64,000 bases of DNA from Heterobilharzia americana. Taxonomy: Eukaryota; Platyhelminthes; Trematoda; Strigeidida; Schistosomatidae. Numbering within the stretch: position 1 is the first letter of the stretch; every line of letters begins with the position of its first letter. The translations under genes were made by a program, and so were the position numbers. This document shows positions 10,671-21,867 of this stretch, in pieces. Under the pieces are notes generated by a model that was not told where the DNA came from, made no database searches, and saw only the letters and a list, made by a program, of their open reading frames with translations. Location of the stretch: assembly GCA_944470555.2 (NCBI GenBank), contig OX104127.1, forward strand, positions 50,892,934-50,956,933, in the 5' to 3' direction.

Positions 10671-11704
10671 AAACAAGCAAAACGGCAATATGGTGCTCAG
10701 ATCCTTTTCACCTGGTTGGGGAAATCTACAGACCAGCCTGAGTGTTTTCTGACTACTCAAATAGTTCAGCAGTAGTAAATTAATAGGCTATCAGCAAACT
10801 TCTCTCAATTTGGTGAGGATAGGCTTTTACACCCAGCCAATTTCGATATAGCCTTCTGCAACAAAATTTCAAGTTCGGTAGGTAGGTTTAACCTCATAAA
10901 TTTTATTTAGTGAAGTACTAATTGGGAAATCATGTGTTTCGGTTTGCTGAAATGTAAGGAAGTAATTAAGCACGAAGATCTCCTTGATTTCCTATAGGTT
11001 CTGTAATTACAGAGTTAGATCCTGTAGGATCTTTTCTACAAGGTTCTGTTTGACCATGCATTCAAGATATATGGAGATATGCATTGGGCTCTCAAGTATA
11101 CTAAAATTTCTGTCATAAATATTATGCCAAATCAACGTTCCCCTTGTTTTTTTGTGAAGTATTGTAACGTTCTTGAAAATCGACTCAAAGAATTTCCTAT
11201 CTTGACTTCTAGATTGACATATGTTTTCGTTGTATAATAATAATAACAATCTTAGTTGAATAGGTGTATTATTTGCTCTTGCTGAGCCATAGACTTATGC
11301 TTTACTTCACTTCTTTTCGTTCCCCATTCTTATACTGGTTGACTGAACTACCGCTGCAAACTTAAGCATACCTCTTTTTTGTACTCACTGTAACAACGTA
11401 CAGTCAAGCTGAATGAACATTGACCAACAGCTGACTATTACAGTACGGTATACATTTATATGTCACACCACTTTCATACATCGTAGGTTCCAGTTTTTAA
11501 AAGAATTTGTAGGCAGCTAGTTACTTTACGAGCACCATTGGAATGTCACCTAATGATAACATTCAGTTTGAACGAACTAACACAGTTTCCAACCGCAGTT
11601 TTCTTACACTTGGCCTTAGGAAAGTATTTTATGAAAGGCATAACAAATTATCCAAGTAGGAAGTATTCAACTATTAGGTTAGTGGGGGGATTATTTATTT
11701 CAAG
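10671..11704. other. Non-coding sequence, nothing recognised
   Basis: Short chance ORFs only. Confidence 0.5.
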
Positions 11705-11830
11705 GCTGTATTCACTATGGACTGATATCATTTGGAGAATTATTGAAAACCTGGCAGTACAGGATATCTGTTTCATAATAGTAAAGAACTCAACAGTAGA
11801 CAACCACGACCTCACCCAGGATAATGTATT
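11705..11830 (-). repeat. Family-2 SINE-like repeat, decayed
   Basis: TATGGACTGATATCATTTGG tail and CACGACCTCACCCAGG end match family 2; the hammerhead has been lost. Confidence 0.5.
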
Positions 11831-12092
11831 CAATAGACATTTTTATTTGAACTAGGATCACGTGGTTATTTCAGTCTGATGTCTAATCAGTTATTCCTAC
11901 ATAATGCCATTACAATTTGTCTGGTTTAAAGGAGTGTCTCAAAGACGCTTCATATAATGTCTTCAGAATCATTGTTTATTTTATATAAAAAACTAGCGGC
12001 TTAGTTACAAATCAGTTTTCGTCAGAAAACCTATGTAGAAGCACCATTCATCATAAACTGACATCAGTTGGGGAACCATTGAAAATTTAGGA

Positions 12093-12138
12093 GCACCGGA
12101 CAACTGTTTCGTTCTAGTTTGGGACTCCTCAGCAGTAC
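12093..12138 (-). ncRNA. Hammerhead ribozyme, family 2, left arm
   Basis: Minus strand: GTACTG, CTGAGGA (rc of 12126-12132), stem II with one C-A mismatch, GAAAC, ACAGTTGT stem III, GTC, then CGGTGC pairing with GTACTG through wobbles. Confidence 0.6.
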
Positions 12139-12382
12139 GCACCCACGACCCGGCTAGGATGGAACTCAGGACCTTCAGGTTTCACGGCGAATGCGTTAAC
12201 CATTCAGCCACTGGGTCGGTTTCCATTGGACCACAATTTCCAACTTCTGTCAATTCACGACATAGCGCGACTGTCACCCAAGGTCTTCAAGTAGCATCCA
12301 CCGACCCAATCGCTGAATGGTTAACGCGTTCGCCGTGAAACCTGAAGGTCCTGAGTTCCATCCTTAGCCGGGTCGTGGGTGC

Positions 12383-12428
12383 GTACTGCTGAGGAGTCCC
12401 AAACTAGAATGAAACAGATGTCCGGTGC
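12383..12428 (+). ncRNA. Hammerhead ribozyme, family 2, right arm (stem II damaged)
   Basis: GTACTG, CTGAGGA (12389-12395), GAAA (12411-12414), cleavage GTC ending 12422, then CGGTGC. The stem II 3' strand reads GAAT instead of GGAC. Confidence 0.55.
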
Positions 12429-12475
12429 TCCCAGGTTTCCTTTGTTCCTCCAAATGATGTCAGTCTACGATAAAT

Positions 12476-13264
12476 AACAACTTGACGTATTTTCAAATCT
12501 CCACAACTCCCTAAAAATAAATAAGTCACTGATAATGAGTGTAAATGATTGAATTCTATTTCTCCACTGTAACAGTTTGTTGTACTTCTGGTCATTTTGG
12601 AAGCAAAGAATAGATAATGCAACAAGTGAAATGAATGTTTCACTACCATCTTTCTTAAACAACCGTCATGATGTGGTGTAATCAATAAAGCATCAGGAGG
12701 TCGTTTTACAAATTCTAGATTATCAGCAGAAAATTTTGTTTTACGAAATTGAAGTTAAATTTGGATATTTTCGGATTTTGAGGGTTGGAAGATTCGTTCA
12801 TTGGAAAATAAAAATGTAGACATGTTTACATTATAAAGATTCGAACGATTTTGTCACTTTTCGAAGAGACCAGTGCTTGTGTGGCATTTCAAAGTTATTA
12901 TTTTTGTGAGTATTAAATTTGCCATGACTCATAGTAGGCAGTAAGACGTCTAACTCTCCTCTATAAGTTCTAGTTATTACACAAAGAACGAATGAAGTAT
13001 TCACTTGAAGCTAATTTGCGTGCGTAGTTAACTTTCCTGATCTATCAGGTGTCATAAGGCTGCCGCTGTTTGCCAGGTAATGCCGAGCAGAAATTCGAAA
13101 TTTCATGAAAACTGCTAGTCCAAACTGCGTCGTGACGCAGATTTTCTTTTCGCCTCCAGTCATTAACGTGTATCAATAGTACAAGTCTGCTAGCTGTGGC
13201 TAGTAGATTCTATCCCTAGACTCCTCTTTTTAAAGAAGCTTGCTAGTAATCAAAGTGAGTCCTA
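12476..13264. other. Non-coding sequence
   Basis: No gene or named repeat recognised. Confidence 0.45.
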
Positions 13265-14100
13265 GATTGCAAATTGGCTTGATTCATGCTTTTCTGAGAG
13301 AAGATAATACGCTCTATACATAGGAAAAAGCTCTGCTTGGCTGCTTAGTGAAGCCAGTGTACCTCAAGATGCTGTTCTTTCTCCTTTCATTTTCTCTTTC
13401 TTTTTGTATGACTTACCAACATCTAAAGTGAATTTCGGTAAGTATGCTGATAACCTGACAGTATCCATGCCGATCATCTCCTCTTCAGATTTTTCTCAGT
13501 TTAATAATTTCTTAAACGAAAATACCTACTGGTCTTCCTTAAATGGTCTCACACTCAATCCCTGTAATTGCCAGATGGTTAATTTTAGCTTAAGACATGA
13601 AAAATACCTTTGCACATTGCTTCAGTCCCATAACTCGTGTCTTGTATATGACTCTGTCATAGAGAATGTAGCAGGCGTGGTCTACTTTAGCTTATATTTT
13701 TCTTCTGATCTTTCTCGGTCCCTTCATATCTTAGTGACTTCGAGGAAAGTCATTCACTTGACGTTTTACATTACGAAACTGAAAGTGTCTGGTATAACTC
13801 AGTCTCTACTTTTACATTTCATTACTTTCTGTGTCTTGCCTGTACTTACTTACTGTTCCCCCTTATTCTTCCTTGGACACTAGGAATAAGACAAGCTTGT
13901 ATTGAGTAGTATTTTGGAGGCTGTTGGTAGATCAAGTAGCACACTCCTAGCAGAGCTGATAAATGCAGTTGTGGCTAAGCATGTGAACTCTTGTAGACTA
14001 ACAGCTGAAAATATTTTATCTGATGATAAGGATTCTATGTACACGCACCTCTCTTCATGTCTGTCGTTTGGGAAGACAAGAAGAAAATATATTTAACTCT
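13265..14100 (+). pseudogene. CR1/jockey-type non-LTR reverse transcriptase fragment
   Basis: The reading frame gives WLDSCFSERR, a TAA stop, then a SVPQDAVLSPFIFSFFLYDLP block (RT motif GVPQG..LSP, degenerate) and KYADNLTVS at about 13440-13466 (the YADD catalytic box changed to YADN). It continues through VSGITQSLLL and CVLPVLTYCSP, stops at 13881, and resumes in another frame from 13902 with ENILSDDKDS. It is 5'-truncated with at least one stop and one frameshift. The remnant at 9560-9930 belongs to the same family. Confidence 0.75.
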
Positions 14101-14509
14101 ATGCATTCACAACTACATACAAAAATTCAACCGTAACACCTTATTTAACTTGTGTATTGTGTGAAGAAAATCTTGTTAGACATAGTCTTATCAGTCAACT
14201 TTGCGACAGTGAACAGTTATCACATCCCTGAAGTCATTAGACATTTCAGTAATCTTGTTATTCTTTATTATATGTCATAAAACAAAACTATTGTTAATGT
14301 TTTAAAAAATGCTGTAGAATAGGTAAAGTGATGTAATATCACACCCCGAGAATTCTGTACTCTAAACAAAATTATGTTGCAGCACAAAGGAAATATAATT
14401 TTTTTATTTCAAATAGTCAAACTGACAATTAATATGACGTCGCATCTCTATAATTCAGCAGGATTTAAATTCAAACGAGATAACAAGACAGAACAATTGT
14501 TCATTATGG

Positions 14510-14690
14510 ATTCCGATGGTGGTCAGGCCAAATTCTTGATAGTTGAAGCCAGATTAAGACCTGGTCACTACCTGGGTCTCAGAGTTCATTTGATAGAGCG
14601 CTGGGTCAGCTATCCGGAAGCCACTAGTTCCAATTCTGACGTAATCTTCATTTTGCCTTCAATCATCACCCAATATTCAACCCTATTTTA
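14510..14690 (+). repeat. Family-3 tRNA-promoter SINE-like repeat
   Basis: GTCTCAGAGTTCATTTGATA (A-box side), AGTTCCAATTCTGACG (B-box side) and the tail TTGCCTTCAATCATCACCCA. The same order is found at 19670-19870, 50275-50580 and 55375-55460. No hammerhead core was seen. Confidence 0.55.
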
Positions 14691-15080
14691 ATCTATTCTC
14701 AATATAAAGACAGAATCCAAATTTTGTCCTTGAAGATATTTTTCTTAAATCTTGGTATTTCAAAAAATCAGATTGTATCTTGTCATCAACTAGGATAGCT
14801 TTTTCAAAAAGTACATCTTTCTGAAGAATTCAGCAGATATCCAAGAATTTCCAAGCATTTACGCTGTGACTAGCTGCTAGCAGTAAAAGAACAGTCAAGT
14901 TACTTAAAATTTAAAATAAATGTCAGTCCAAATTAGTGGCTTGCTTAAAAATTGGGTATCTGAAGTTCTACTGAGATGTCCTAATCTTTAATTTAATTAA
15001 GGTGGGGGTGAGATGGATGTCCATCGAGGATATTACATGATTATTGTACTACATTGTGAACTAAGAAAAGTTAAAGAACT
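14691..15080. other. Non-coding sequence
   Basis: Nothing recognised. Confidence 0.5.
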
Positions 15081-15084
15081 GGAC

Positions 15085-15215
15085 CATTCATTTCCGACCC
15101 AATGGATGAATAATAATATGCTGTGCTACTGAAGAGTCTGAAACTAGGACGAAGCAGCTGCTCAGTGCTTCTAGGTGTTTATTGATTCACCAACTGATAC
15201 TGATCTGTGACCAAA
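15085..15215 (+). repeat. Family-2 SINE-like repeat, decayed
   Basis: CTGAAGAGTCTGAAACTAGG (15128-15147) followed by ACGAAGCAG and CTCAGTGCTTC. GAAA has become GAAG and stem I is shortened. Confidence 0.55.
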
Positions 15216-15734
15216 ATCTCTTTGAAATCATTCATGTCTCCAAGTAGAAATCTATTATCATCACTTTTATGTGATACTATTTCTAAAACATTTGTACACA
15301 AAGCGAAAAGGAATCTTTGTTTCATTTTGTTTTCATCACCTTCAGTCTTCTAGCCTGTCATCATACACCTATGACAAAGAAAGTCCACAGTATTCTTTGA
15401 ATCAAACACTTACTGGACCTTCAGTTAAGAAATAGATAAGAAGAAAACCGAACGTTTTCATTTCCCTACCATATATCTTCAGTCTCGATGAACAGTCCAA
15501 TAGCCTAGTCAGAAGTAATCATCAAGATAGTGTAGAGAAAACAGATAATCAAGGTGATTCACAGGGTGTTATTGTATACTTTCAGCTGTCGCCTTACAAT
15601 CCGATTTCTTAAAGGATAATAAATAAATTTTTCGAATAATTCTGGAAAATAATAATACTTGAAAATTTATTCATTATATAACAATGAACAAGTAGACGTA
15701 TAACGTTATAGTGAATTAAACTTCCATATTTCCT

Positions 15735-15757
15735 ATTGTTGTTGTTGTTGTTGTTGA
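15735..15757. repeat. (TTG)n microsatellite
   Basis: Uninterrupted TTG repeats in an otherwise plain AT-rich stretch (15216-16640) with no gene seen. Confidence 0.9.
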
Positions 15758-16639
15758 GCGATTTAATTAAATGTTCCAATAAGAGGATAATTCATAGACA
15801 GATATAATTATGTATATATTGATGAAATTTTCATAAAAACATGAATTACCAATTAAGTACTTTTAAATTTATTTTTATCAGCTAAATGATATGCGTAAAT
15901 TTCATTCTAAAACTTATGCAAATAAACAAGTTTTTTCTAGTTGTATGTTAAACAATGAATTCAAGGTAGTTTAAATAATGAAAATTTTTGTGCTACTGAA
16001 GATTGTAATTAGGTTCTGTGTGGTTGAGTCAATGGGCTACCTAAGCTACATCAAACTTTTAAAGCAGATGTTTGTTATAAGTTTAAAGAGCAATACTAAT
16101 AGAATGTCATACATCTATTTCCTTTGACTGATTTGAATCGAGGCAGAAGCAAAGATATTTGCAGAATAAAATGAGCTGATTACATTTTACCGCCTTTCAT
16201 CAGCTCCAAACAGCCTACACTTGAAATGAAAGTAGTAGAAGAAATAATGACACAACATACTTCAATAATATAGAAATAAATGAAGATTTGAAATCTAGGA
16301 TTAACAATAAGATAGCGAGTTGAGAAAATACATGATTAATTAACACAAATTTCAGTCAAAATTATTAAAAATTTATATCTGATAAGATTTCCGGAGCTGT
16401 TAAAAGTAAACGTACAACAAACAGACAGGAGTGTAAAAGAAGGGGGTTGTCAGAGAGCCAGTAGGTTACGTAATTGTATAAAAAAGTAGAAAAAAAGTTG
16501 GACTGAGTGTTCAAAAGCCAATGAGTAATCACTGAAGAGATGATGCAATCAAGAAAGGAAATTTATATACATACAAATGCAGAAAATGATATACAGTCTC
16601 CAGGGGAAAAGGAAAGTTAACAATGGTCTCCTTTTGAAT

Positions 16640-16870
16640 ATGAAGGTCAGTTTTATAATGTTTGATGGTGACAGCTTCCGCAAACCGTAATAAACATCAA
16701 GTTCTTTGTTTGTTAATTATCCTGAAGGACTGTGAAACATCTGTTTGATGTCCTGTTTCTACCAAATGTTTGACGATTGTACTGGTATAGACCTTACTAC
16801 CTATCAGACACAGATATCTTGAAATATACTTATAAAATCGGGTAGATACCCAACTTCATATATACTTACT
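16640..16870 (-). pseudogene. Penelope-like element fragment (GIY-YIG endonuclease end)
   Basis: Minus-strand translation contains TIVKHLVETGHQTDVSQSF, RIINKQRT, then LLRFAEAVTIKHYK. It is the same type as the fragment at 2480-2675, with a stop after KQRT. H-L-x-E-T-G-H followed by LRFAEA is typical of the distal half of GIY-YIG domains in Penelope-like retroelements. Confidence 0.55.
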
Positions 16871-17099
16871 TCCACCAGCACACGTGGATTGTTATACACA
16901 GTGGAGGTGAAATGATGGAGAATATTCGTAGCTTGAGTGGATGATCTTGGTTGTTTAGTGTTCCCTGAGCTGGATGATTTAATCAGGGAGCTGCCATTGC
17001 CTTTCCATACGACATCATCAGTACTAACTTCAGTATGAAGTGAGTTGTTGCACCATCGACTGCATAGATTTTCCTATCGGCTTTTCCTCTCCCTGACCT

Positions 17100-17335
17100 C
17101 TGACATTTCTGTTGCCTATCCATTTTTATTGATTGATAGACTGGGTCTTTGTCTATGAGTCTACTGATTGCTGACTCACTTGAATCTCAAGCTTCTAGGA
17201 ATTCTCTGATGTTCTCTATGTTTCCTCTGTCCAAGATTTCTACATTGTTAAAATTGAATTCATCTCCATAGTTATCCACGTGCATTGAAGTTAGCGATGA
17301 AATGTCATGACGTTTAGTAACCATGTGAACGCGGG
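17100..17335 (-). pseudogene. Second, different GIY-YIG-type fragment
   Basis: Minus-strand translation includes HMVTKRHDISSLTSMHVDN, NFNNVEILDRGNIENIREFL, EA, stop, then DSSESAISRLIDKDPVYQSI. The VEILDR...R.FLEA...S...I..DP.Y pattern resembles GIY-YIG endonuclease tails of another Penelope-like subfamily. One stop lies after FLEA. It sits about 230 bp upstream, on the same strand, of the fragment at 16640. Confidence 0.5.
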
Positions 17336-17654
17336 GAAACAGAGTGACCACTTTTCCACTGAGTGAGAGTTCAGCGGTTCACAGTTTCCTAACTATGTCC
17401 GAACAGGACATAGCGCAGCTATCCACCATGGTCTTCAGTTGCCATCCTTTTTCACTTCCGAACATTACTTTTTGAATAAAACCTTTACTAACTTCAAAAT
17501 ATAAAACTATATGGTGCTCAGTAACGACATGTTTCACAATGAATGTCCCGAAGTTCCAATGGAAGTCGTGACCAGTGGGGTCAGCTAGCTGGAAGTGAAG
17601 CTGATGGGGTATATCGCAAATCAACAGAGGTAAGAAACTGTGGACCGTTGAACA

Positions 17655-17835
17655 TTGATAAAGTTGATGAATAATTAACGCGTTCGCCATGAAACTCGAA
17701 GGTCTTAGGTTCAATCCCTAGAGGAGTCACCGGTGCATACTGCTGAGGAGTCCCATACCAAGAAGAAACAGGTGTCTGGCGTTCCCAAGTTTCCGACGGC
17801 ACCCAGCTGATATCAATTCATGGAGAATACCACTT
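17655..17835 (+). repeat. Family-2 SINE-like repeat with decayed hammerhead
   Basis: TAACGCGTTCGCCATGAAAC (17678-17697) and GGTTCAATCCC (B box), then CTGAGGA with GAAAC. Stems I and II are degraded. The upstream 17385-17440 carries the ACATAGCGCAGCTATCC spacer motif of the same family. Confidence 0.6.
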
Positions 17836-18504
17836 GAAAAACCTTCACTCTTCAAATGAATTTTACTTCTGGTGATAACATCTAGAGAAGAAACCCAAGA
17901 GAATATAACTTGTTGTTCCATGCCCTCTTGACTGCTTTCATTGTCCACAAAACAGCATAAAAAAGTAATGTTTTCGATATTGTCTTCTTATACACTCAGC
18001 GCTACTCAGCTAGTAAGTTAAACACTATCAAATTTACATTCGGCAGGTTTTAAATTTATTATCCAGTTTTGAATAAGCTGAATAAAGCGTAACCATTAGG
18101 TTAGTTGTTAATAATGTTTAAACAAATCAGTTTAGTTTTAATTCTCAGTATACATTTTCATCACGTCAAAGCTTTCTTCAAATGGGGAGGATAATACTAA
18201 TTTCTAGGTCTGTCGCTGTCGCTTAGCTCATACTGATTCTGAAGGAGTCTGTATGTTTCAGCATACATTATCCTTAAATGGTCCGTTTCATCCGGAATTG
18301 AAAACTATCATCAAACTACCTATTTCTGCATAAAATATCCCTATCAGAAAAATAAAAAACTGAATTCAGCTTAGTCAATGTCAACTATGTATCTGACGCC
18401 CTTCTCATTATACACTAGTAACTGAATTGTTGATAAATTATTAAATTTATCAGACAGCGAAACCCTGACATTTATTGGATGATAGAGGTTTATAACATTA
18501 TTGT

Positions 18505-18830
18505 TAAGTGTCCTTTAGGGTCCTCCTAGAACATAGAGCTTCAGAAGCACGTCGTCATTTCAATCTATTCTCTGCAATCTTTTGAACCTAGCTCCACGGC
18601 TGCCCACAAGACTTCATTTCTTAATTACACAGTTTCCTCCATATGACCCTCGGACGCCCAACTCATCGTTTTCCCTTTGGGTTCCACTCGAGAACATGAC
18701 CTGGTGCGTGATGTCCCCAAATGGTCTTCTCAGTGTATGCCCAATCCATCTCCACTTTCTTCGACATATTTGATGAGCGATGGGTTCTTGGTTTGTTCGT
18801 TGCCAGAGTTTCTTGTTGGTTGGATAATGG
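18505..18830 (-). pseudogene. RTE retrotransposon 3' fragment
   Basis: Minus-strand translation NKKLWQRTNQEPIAHQICRR followed by KWRWIGHTLRRPFGDITHQ is the C-terminus of the same RTE ORF as at 44.2-47.7 kb. It is strongly 5'-truncated and lacks a long (TAA)n tail (only TTATTG remains). Confidence 0.8.
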
Positions 18831-18989
18831 AGGTTACAGTGTAGATAATTATCTTTTCGACAACTCATTTTCATAGCCGTACATTCACAGTTATATAAGT
18901 GATTGGATGGAATGTCCCAGATAGTTTCCCGGTCAAAGGTCAAAATTAATTGCTCGATGTATACCGGGAATGAAACAACATTCCCTTAT

Positions 18990-19660
18990 CGATGAAATGG
19001 TCTCAGAATTTCGATAAAATGCGTCGAAAAGTAACATTTGGTATCTGTTTAAAACTTAGAGAAATATAAAATATAAGGCATAAACAGAGGTACAGAGTGT
19101 CAACTTAAGGCTAGGGCAAAGAGAGTGATCCCGTATGTAGTATTAGTATTTCTGTTTTCCACCTATACTGAATTGCCGATGTGTCACTTTTATGGGGAAT
19201 ACTGGGTGTCGATTCCACCAACATAGCTCTACCTTTGAATCATACTGTTACTTTTCGATCACGTTGATTGATTTCGTGAAACAGTATGCACCAGTATTGT
19301 TATGCTTCTTTCTACATTATTAGGATCTACCGTTTTAAGTTAATTTAGATTTATCTGTTATTCTTACTGACTGTTTGGCTTCTTTCACCCGGCAACAAGT
19401 GTATCGAGCTCAACAAACCAAACTGCTTTGAAAAATGGGTTCATTAGTATTGGTCAGTTCAAAGTGTTTGTGTCTAGCAAGTTTTTAAACTTTAGTACCA
19501 GTCAAACTGCTGCTGACATGATAAGTCTGGTGAAGATTTCTGACAGCTGAAAATCCTTTGATAATGAAGTTGTTCAGGTTAATTACATTATTATAACCAC
19601 CTCCATCATGATTCCTTTTGTGTTTCTGTAATAACCTATCTATTCACTGACACTTTTCTC
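18990..19660. other. Non-coding sequence
   Basis: Nothing recognised. Confidence 0.45.
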
Positions 19661-19669
19661 CCATACATT

Positions 19670-19875
19670 GTATTGAGACTGGGTGATGATAAGGGGTGAA
19701 ATGGAAATTCTGGAAGCAGTAGGATTCGAATCAACGACCATCAAATTTCCGGCTCGGAACTCTACTCGCTTAGTTGGTAGACCTCCAGACTGGAAACCTT
19801 GTGTTCGCCGGTTGGAATCCTGTTTCTGTTCAGATTTTCCTTTCACTTTCGATCACCACACAGTATCCATACAAT
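19670..19875. repeat. Family-3 SINE-like repeats, head-to-head inverted pair
   Basis: The left, minus part has GTAGGATTCGAATCAACGAC (B box) and GGTGAAATGGAAATTCTGG (tail). The right, plus part has CGCTTAGTTGGTAGACC (A box), CCGGTTGGAATCC (B box) and TTTCACTTTCGATCACCAC (tail). Confidence 0.6.
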
Positions 19876-20149
19876 TTAGCCGAACCATGACTATCTTAGA
19901 TAGTCAAACTGATAATATTTATTGCATTGGCATAGATTTTCTGACTTAGTATTTGATAACCTTATAACATTTCCCTGAGTTAAAACAAGGACTTTTAGAG
20001 ACAAACTGGACAAACTAATTCTGTATCATTATGTCAGGATGAAACTACCAGGATTCTTCAGTTTGTTCACCTTGTTTTTTGCCTGGATATATTTGCCAGC
20101 TAGCTAGAAGTATAATTATACAGTACTGATGAGGTACTAGGCACTTTGT

Positions 20150-20500
20150 GGCGGATAGCGGCGAAACCTAACACAAAACTTTCTTCCTATGCGAGACTCG
20201 TCAACCTGGTGTACATGCGTCCCAGTGAGTGGCAGTGTTCCTACTGATACCTGAACTCAGTATCTGTTGTGACTTGTCAGCGTAGTGGATATCGCTTTGA
20301 CATTTGAAGCGATGGGTATTGACTTCGAGTCTCAACATATGAGCTGTGATGCAGGTATACACAGATAATGAGTCTTGGATAGGACGAAACCCAAGTCTGA
20401 AATCCCTCTACTAGCCACCACCAAAAAGATAGCATCCTGAGGAAACTGTGAGCAGTATCGAGGCCTTCGTTCAAAGAACCCATATGCCTAAAGATACAAA
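20150..20500. repeat. Family-1 inverted SINE pair with inverted module, decayed
   Basis: The left ribozyme arm is minus (about 20155-20215). The right arm is plus with GGATAGGACGAAACCCAAG (20377-20395) and tail CTCTACTAGCCACCACC. CTGANGA has decayed to ATAATGA. The module lies downstream, inverted, near 20450-20500. Confidence 0.6.
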
Positions 20501-21500
20501 TCACTTCCGTGCAGGATAATGACCGACAGGAAATGACAGCTATCAAAAAATGATGGAAAAATGTATTTACAATTGCATTTCTTTCCTATTTCATAAAGGC
20601 CAAGTAAATGGTGTTAAGGACAAGGTGATTTTGTAGGCTGACACCAGAGATACACAAATAATTGTTACATGCATTGACACACAGACAAATCTTTCATTGT
20701 ATGTGAATGCACATCTGACGTGCATAATTTTGCTTAAGTGGCAGGGTCATCAGACCGCAGCATATAGTCTAGTTACTTCACCTAAATGTTGAAAATTAAT
20801 CCCTACACAAATTTGGCCTTAACCTTTTTTTTATAATAGTTTTGTTGGTCTGTTGTTGTGATTCTAACTATGTTAATTTTTATATTTTTCGGCATGGCAA
20901 TTTATACGGGGTCAAGTGAAGGTCAGATTTTTTCGCCTATTGCTAACGGCACGAATTGGCCAATCACAATACTGCATAAACGGAGTCTAACGAATTGTCA
21001 GTCTTAACAGTGTCTAGGCCTGAGCATCATTTAGCTGTTTAGTGTACGTGTGTGTATATATATACATATGCACGTGAAGGGTGTGTATATCATATGTATG
21101 TCACTACATAAGTGTGCACTGACCTATTCATGTATGGAGGTGATACAACATAACATCAAAATACAGTGGAGCTGCTAGGCCACCGGTATATAGACCTGGA
21201 TATGATCATCAGACAACAGAAAAAAGAAAGTTTTTTCTCTCAACTAACCGGAAAAAGAAAAAAAATTTAAAGTTAACTGTTTCTGGCTAAAAAATACTAT
21301 TTAAATACATACATGCTTACATGTTCATTTGTTTTATTATTAATTCTGTTGTTACAACCACAATTATTACCAATTATTTATATACACTTTACACATAAAT
21401 AAAAGATTTTCATAAAATAACGAAAGCATATGAACATTTAAATTCTTCCTTCGGTTAGTACTATCCCTTTTGGTAAGACTAAAGGAGTAATTTTTAAACA
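20501..21500. other. Upstream flank of the SBSPON-like gene
   Basis: No promoter element could be assigned with confidence. A short TA-rich/purine-pyrimidine stretch lies at 21050-21080. Confidence 0.4.
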
Positions 21501-21512
21501 AGCTTTTTTCAG
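21501..21512 (+). promoter_or_regulatory. Candidate splice acceptor (cis or spliced-leader) just before the start codon
   Basis: AGCTTTTTTCAG lies 12 nt upstream of ATG 21525: a good polypyrimidine tract plus AG. It could be the acceptor of an intron ending in the 5' UTR, or a spliced-leader trans-splice site, since schistosomes trans-splice some mRNAs. No TATA box or initiator was recognised around it, and the sequence alone cannot choose between the two. Confidence 0.35.
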
Positions 21513-21524
21513 TTACATTCAAAT

Positions 21525-21867
21525 ATGTTTGAATTAATTCATCATAAAGAGTTAAATATTCAACTGATTTCAAAATATCTTCATTGGGTTATGTTATTTT
21601 TAATTTATTTAACATTAAATCATATTATAACAATTGAATCAACAGGATGTCGTCTACCTAATGGAACACCATTATGTTGTACTGGTCGTGAGAAGCAATG
21701 CTTTGTTTACAAGCCTATTGTACAATCATCAATATCTAGATATTATCCATGGAAGAAGTATCGTGTTACACGTCATTCAAATTCACTTGATCGATGTTAT
21801 TGTGATGAAAGCTGTGTAGTCACTGGTGACTGTTGTCATGATTATCATTCAATATGCAGAAAATCCA
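21525..21867 (+). CDS. SBSPON: Exon 1 of SBSPON-like gene: signal peptide and somatomedin-B domain
   Basis: Encodes residues 1-114 plus the first base of codon 115. Translation starts at ATG 21525. The hydrophobic run near residues 21-37 (WVMLFLIYLTL and following) looks like a signal peptide, and Met23 (21591) is a possible alternative start giving a more standard leader. The somatomedin-B domain has ten cysteines (42, 51, 52, 59, 91, 93, 97, 103, 104, 111). Its hallmark is CYCDESC followed by GDCCHDYHSIC at 91-111. A loop of about 30 residues between C59 and C91 is longer than usual. The exon ends at a perfect donor (CCA|GTAAGT at 21868); reading through it hits a stop at 21894, so the ORF beyond 21867 is not coding. 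Confidence 0.92.

Larger units (their letters stand above)
12045..12475. repeat. Long inverted repeat of two family-2 SINEs
   Basis: The left arm (about 12050-12225, minus) and right arm (about 12298-12472, plus) are close inverted copies. Stretches such as CTCAGCAGTACGCACCCACG recur exactly in inverted form. The spacer of about 70 bp contains the CACGACATAGCGCGACTGTC motif. Each arm holds a hammerhead core and a tRNA-like promoter. Confidence 0.85.

Noticed and set aside
17379..17714. 111-codon minus-strand ORF
   Set aside because: Runs across a family-2 SINE head and its spacer; no conserved protein pattern.
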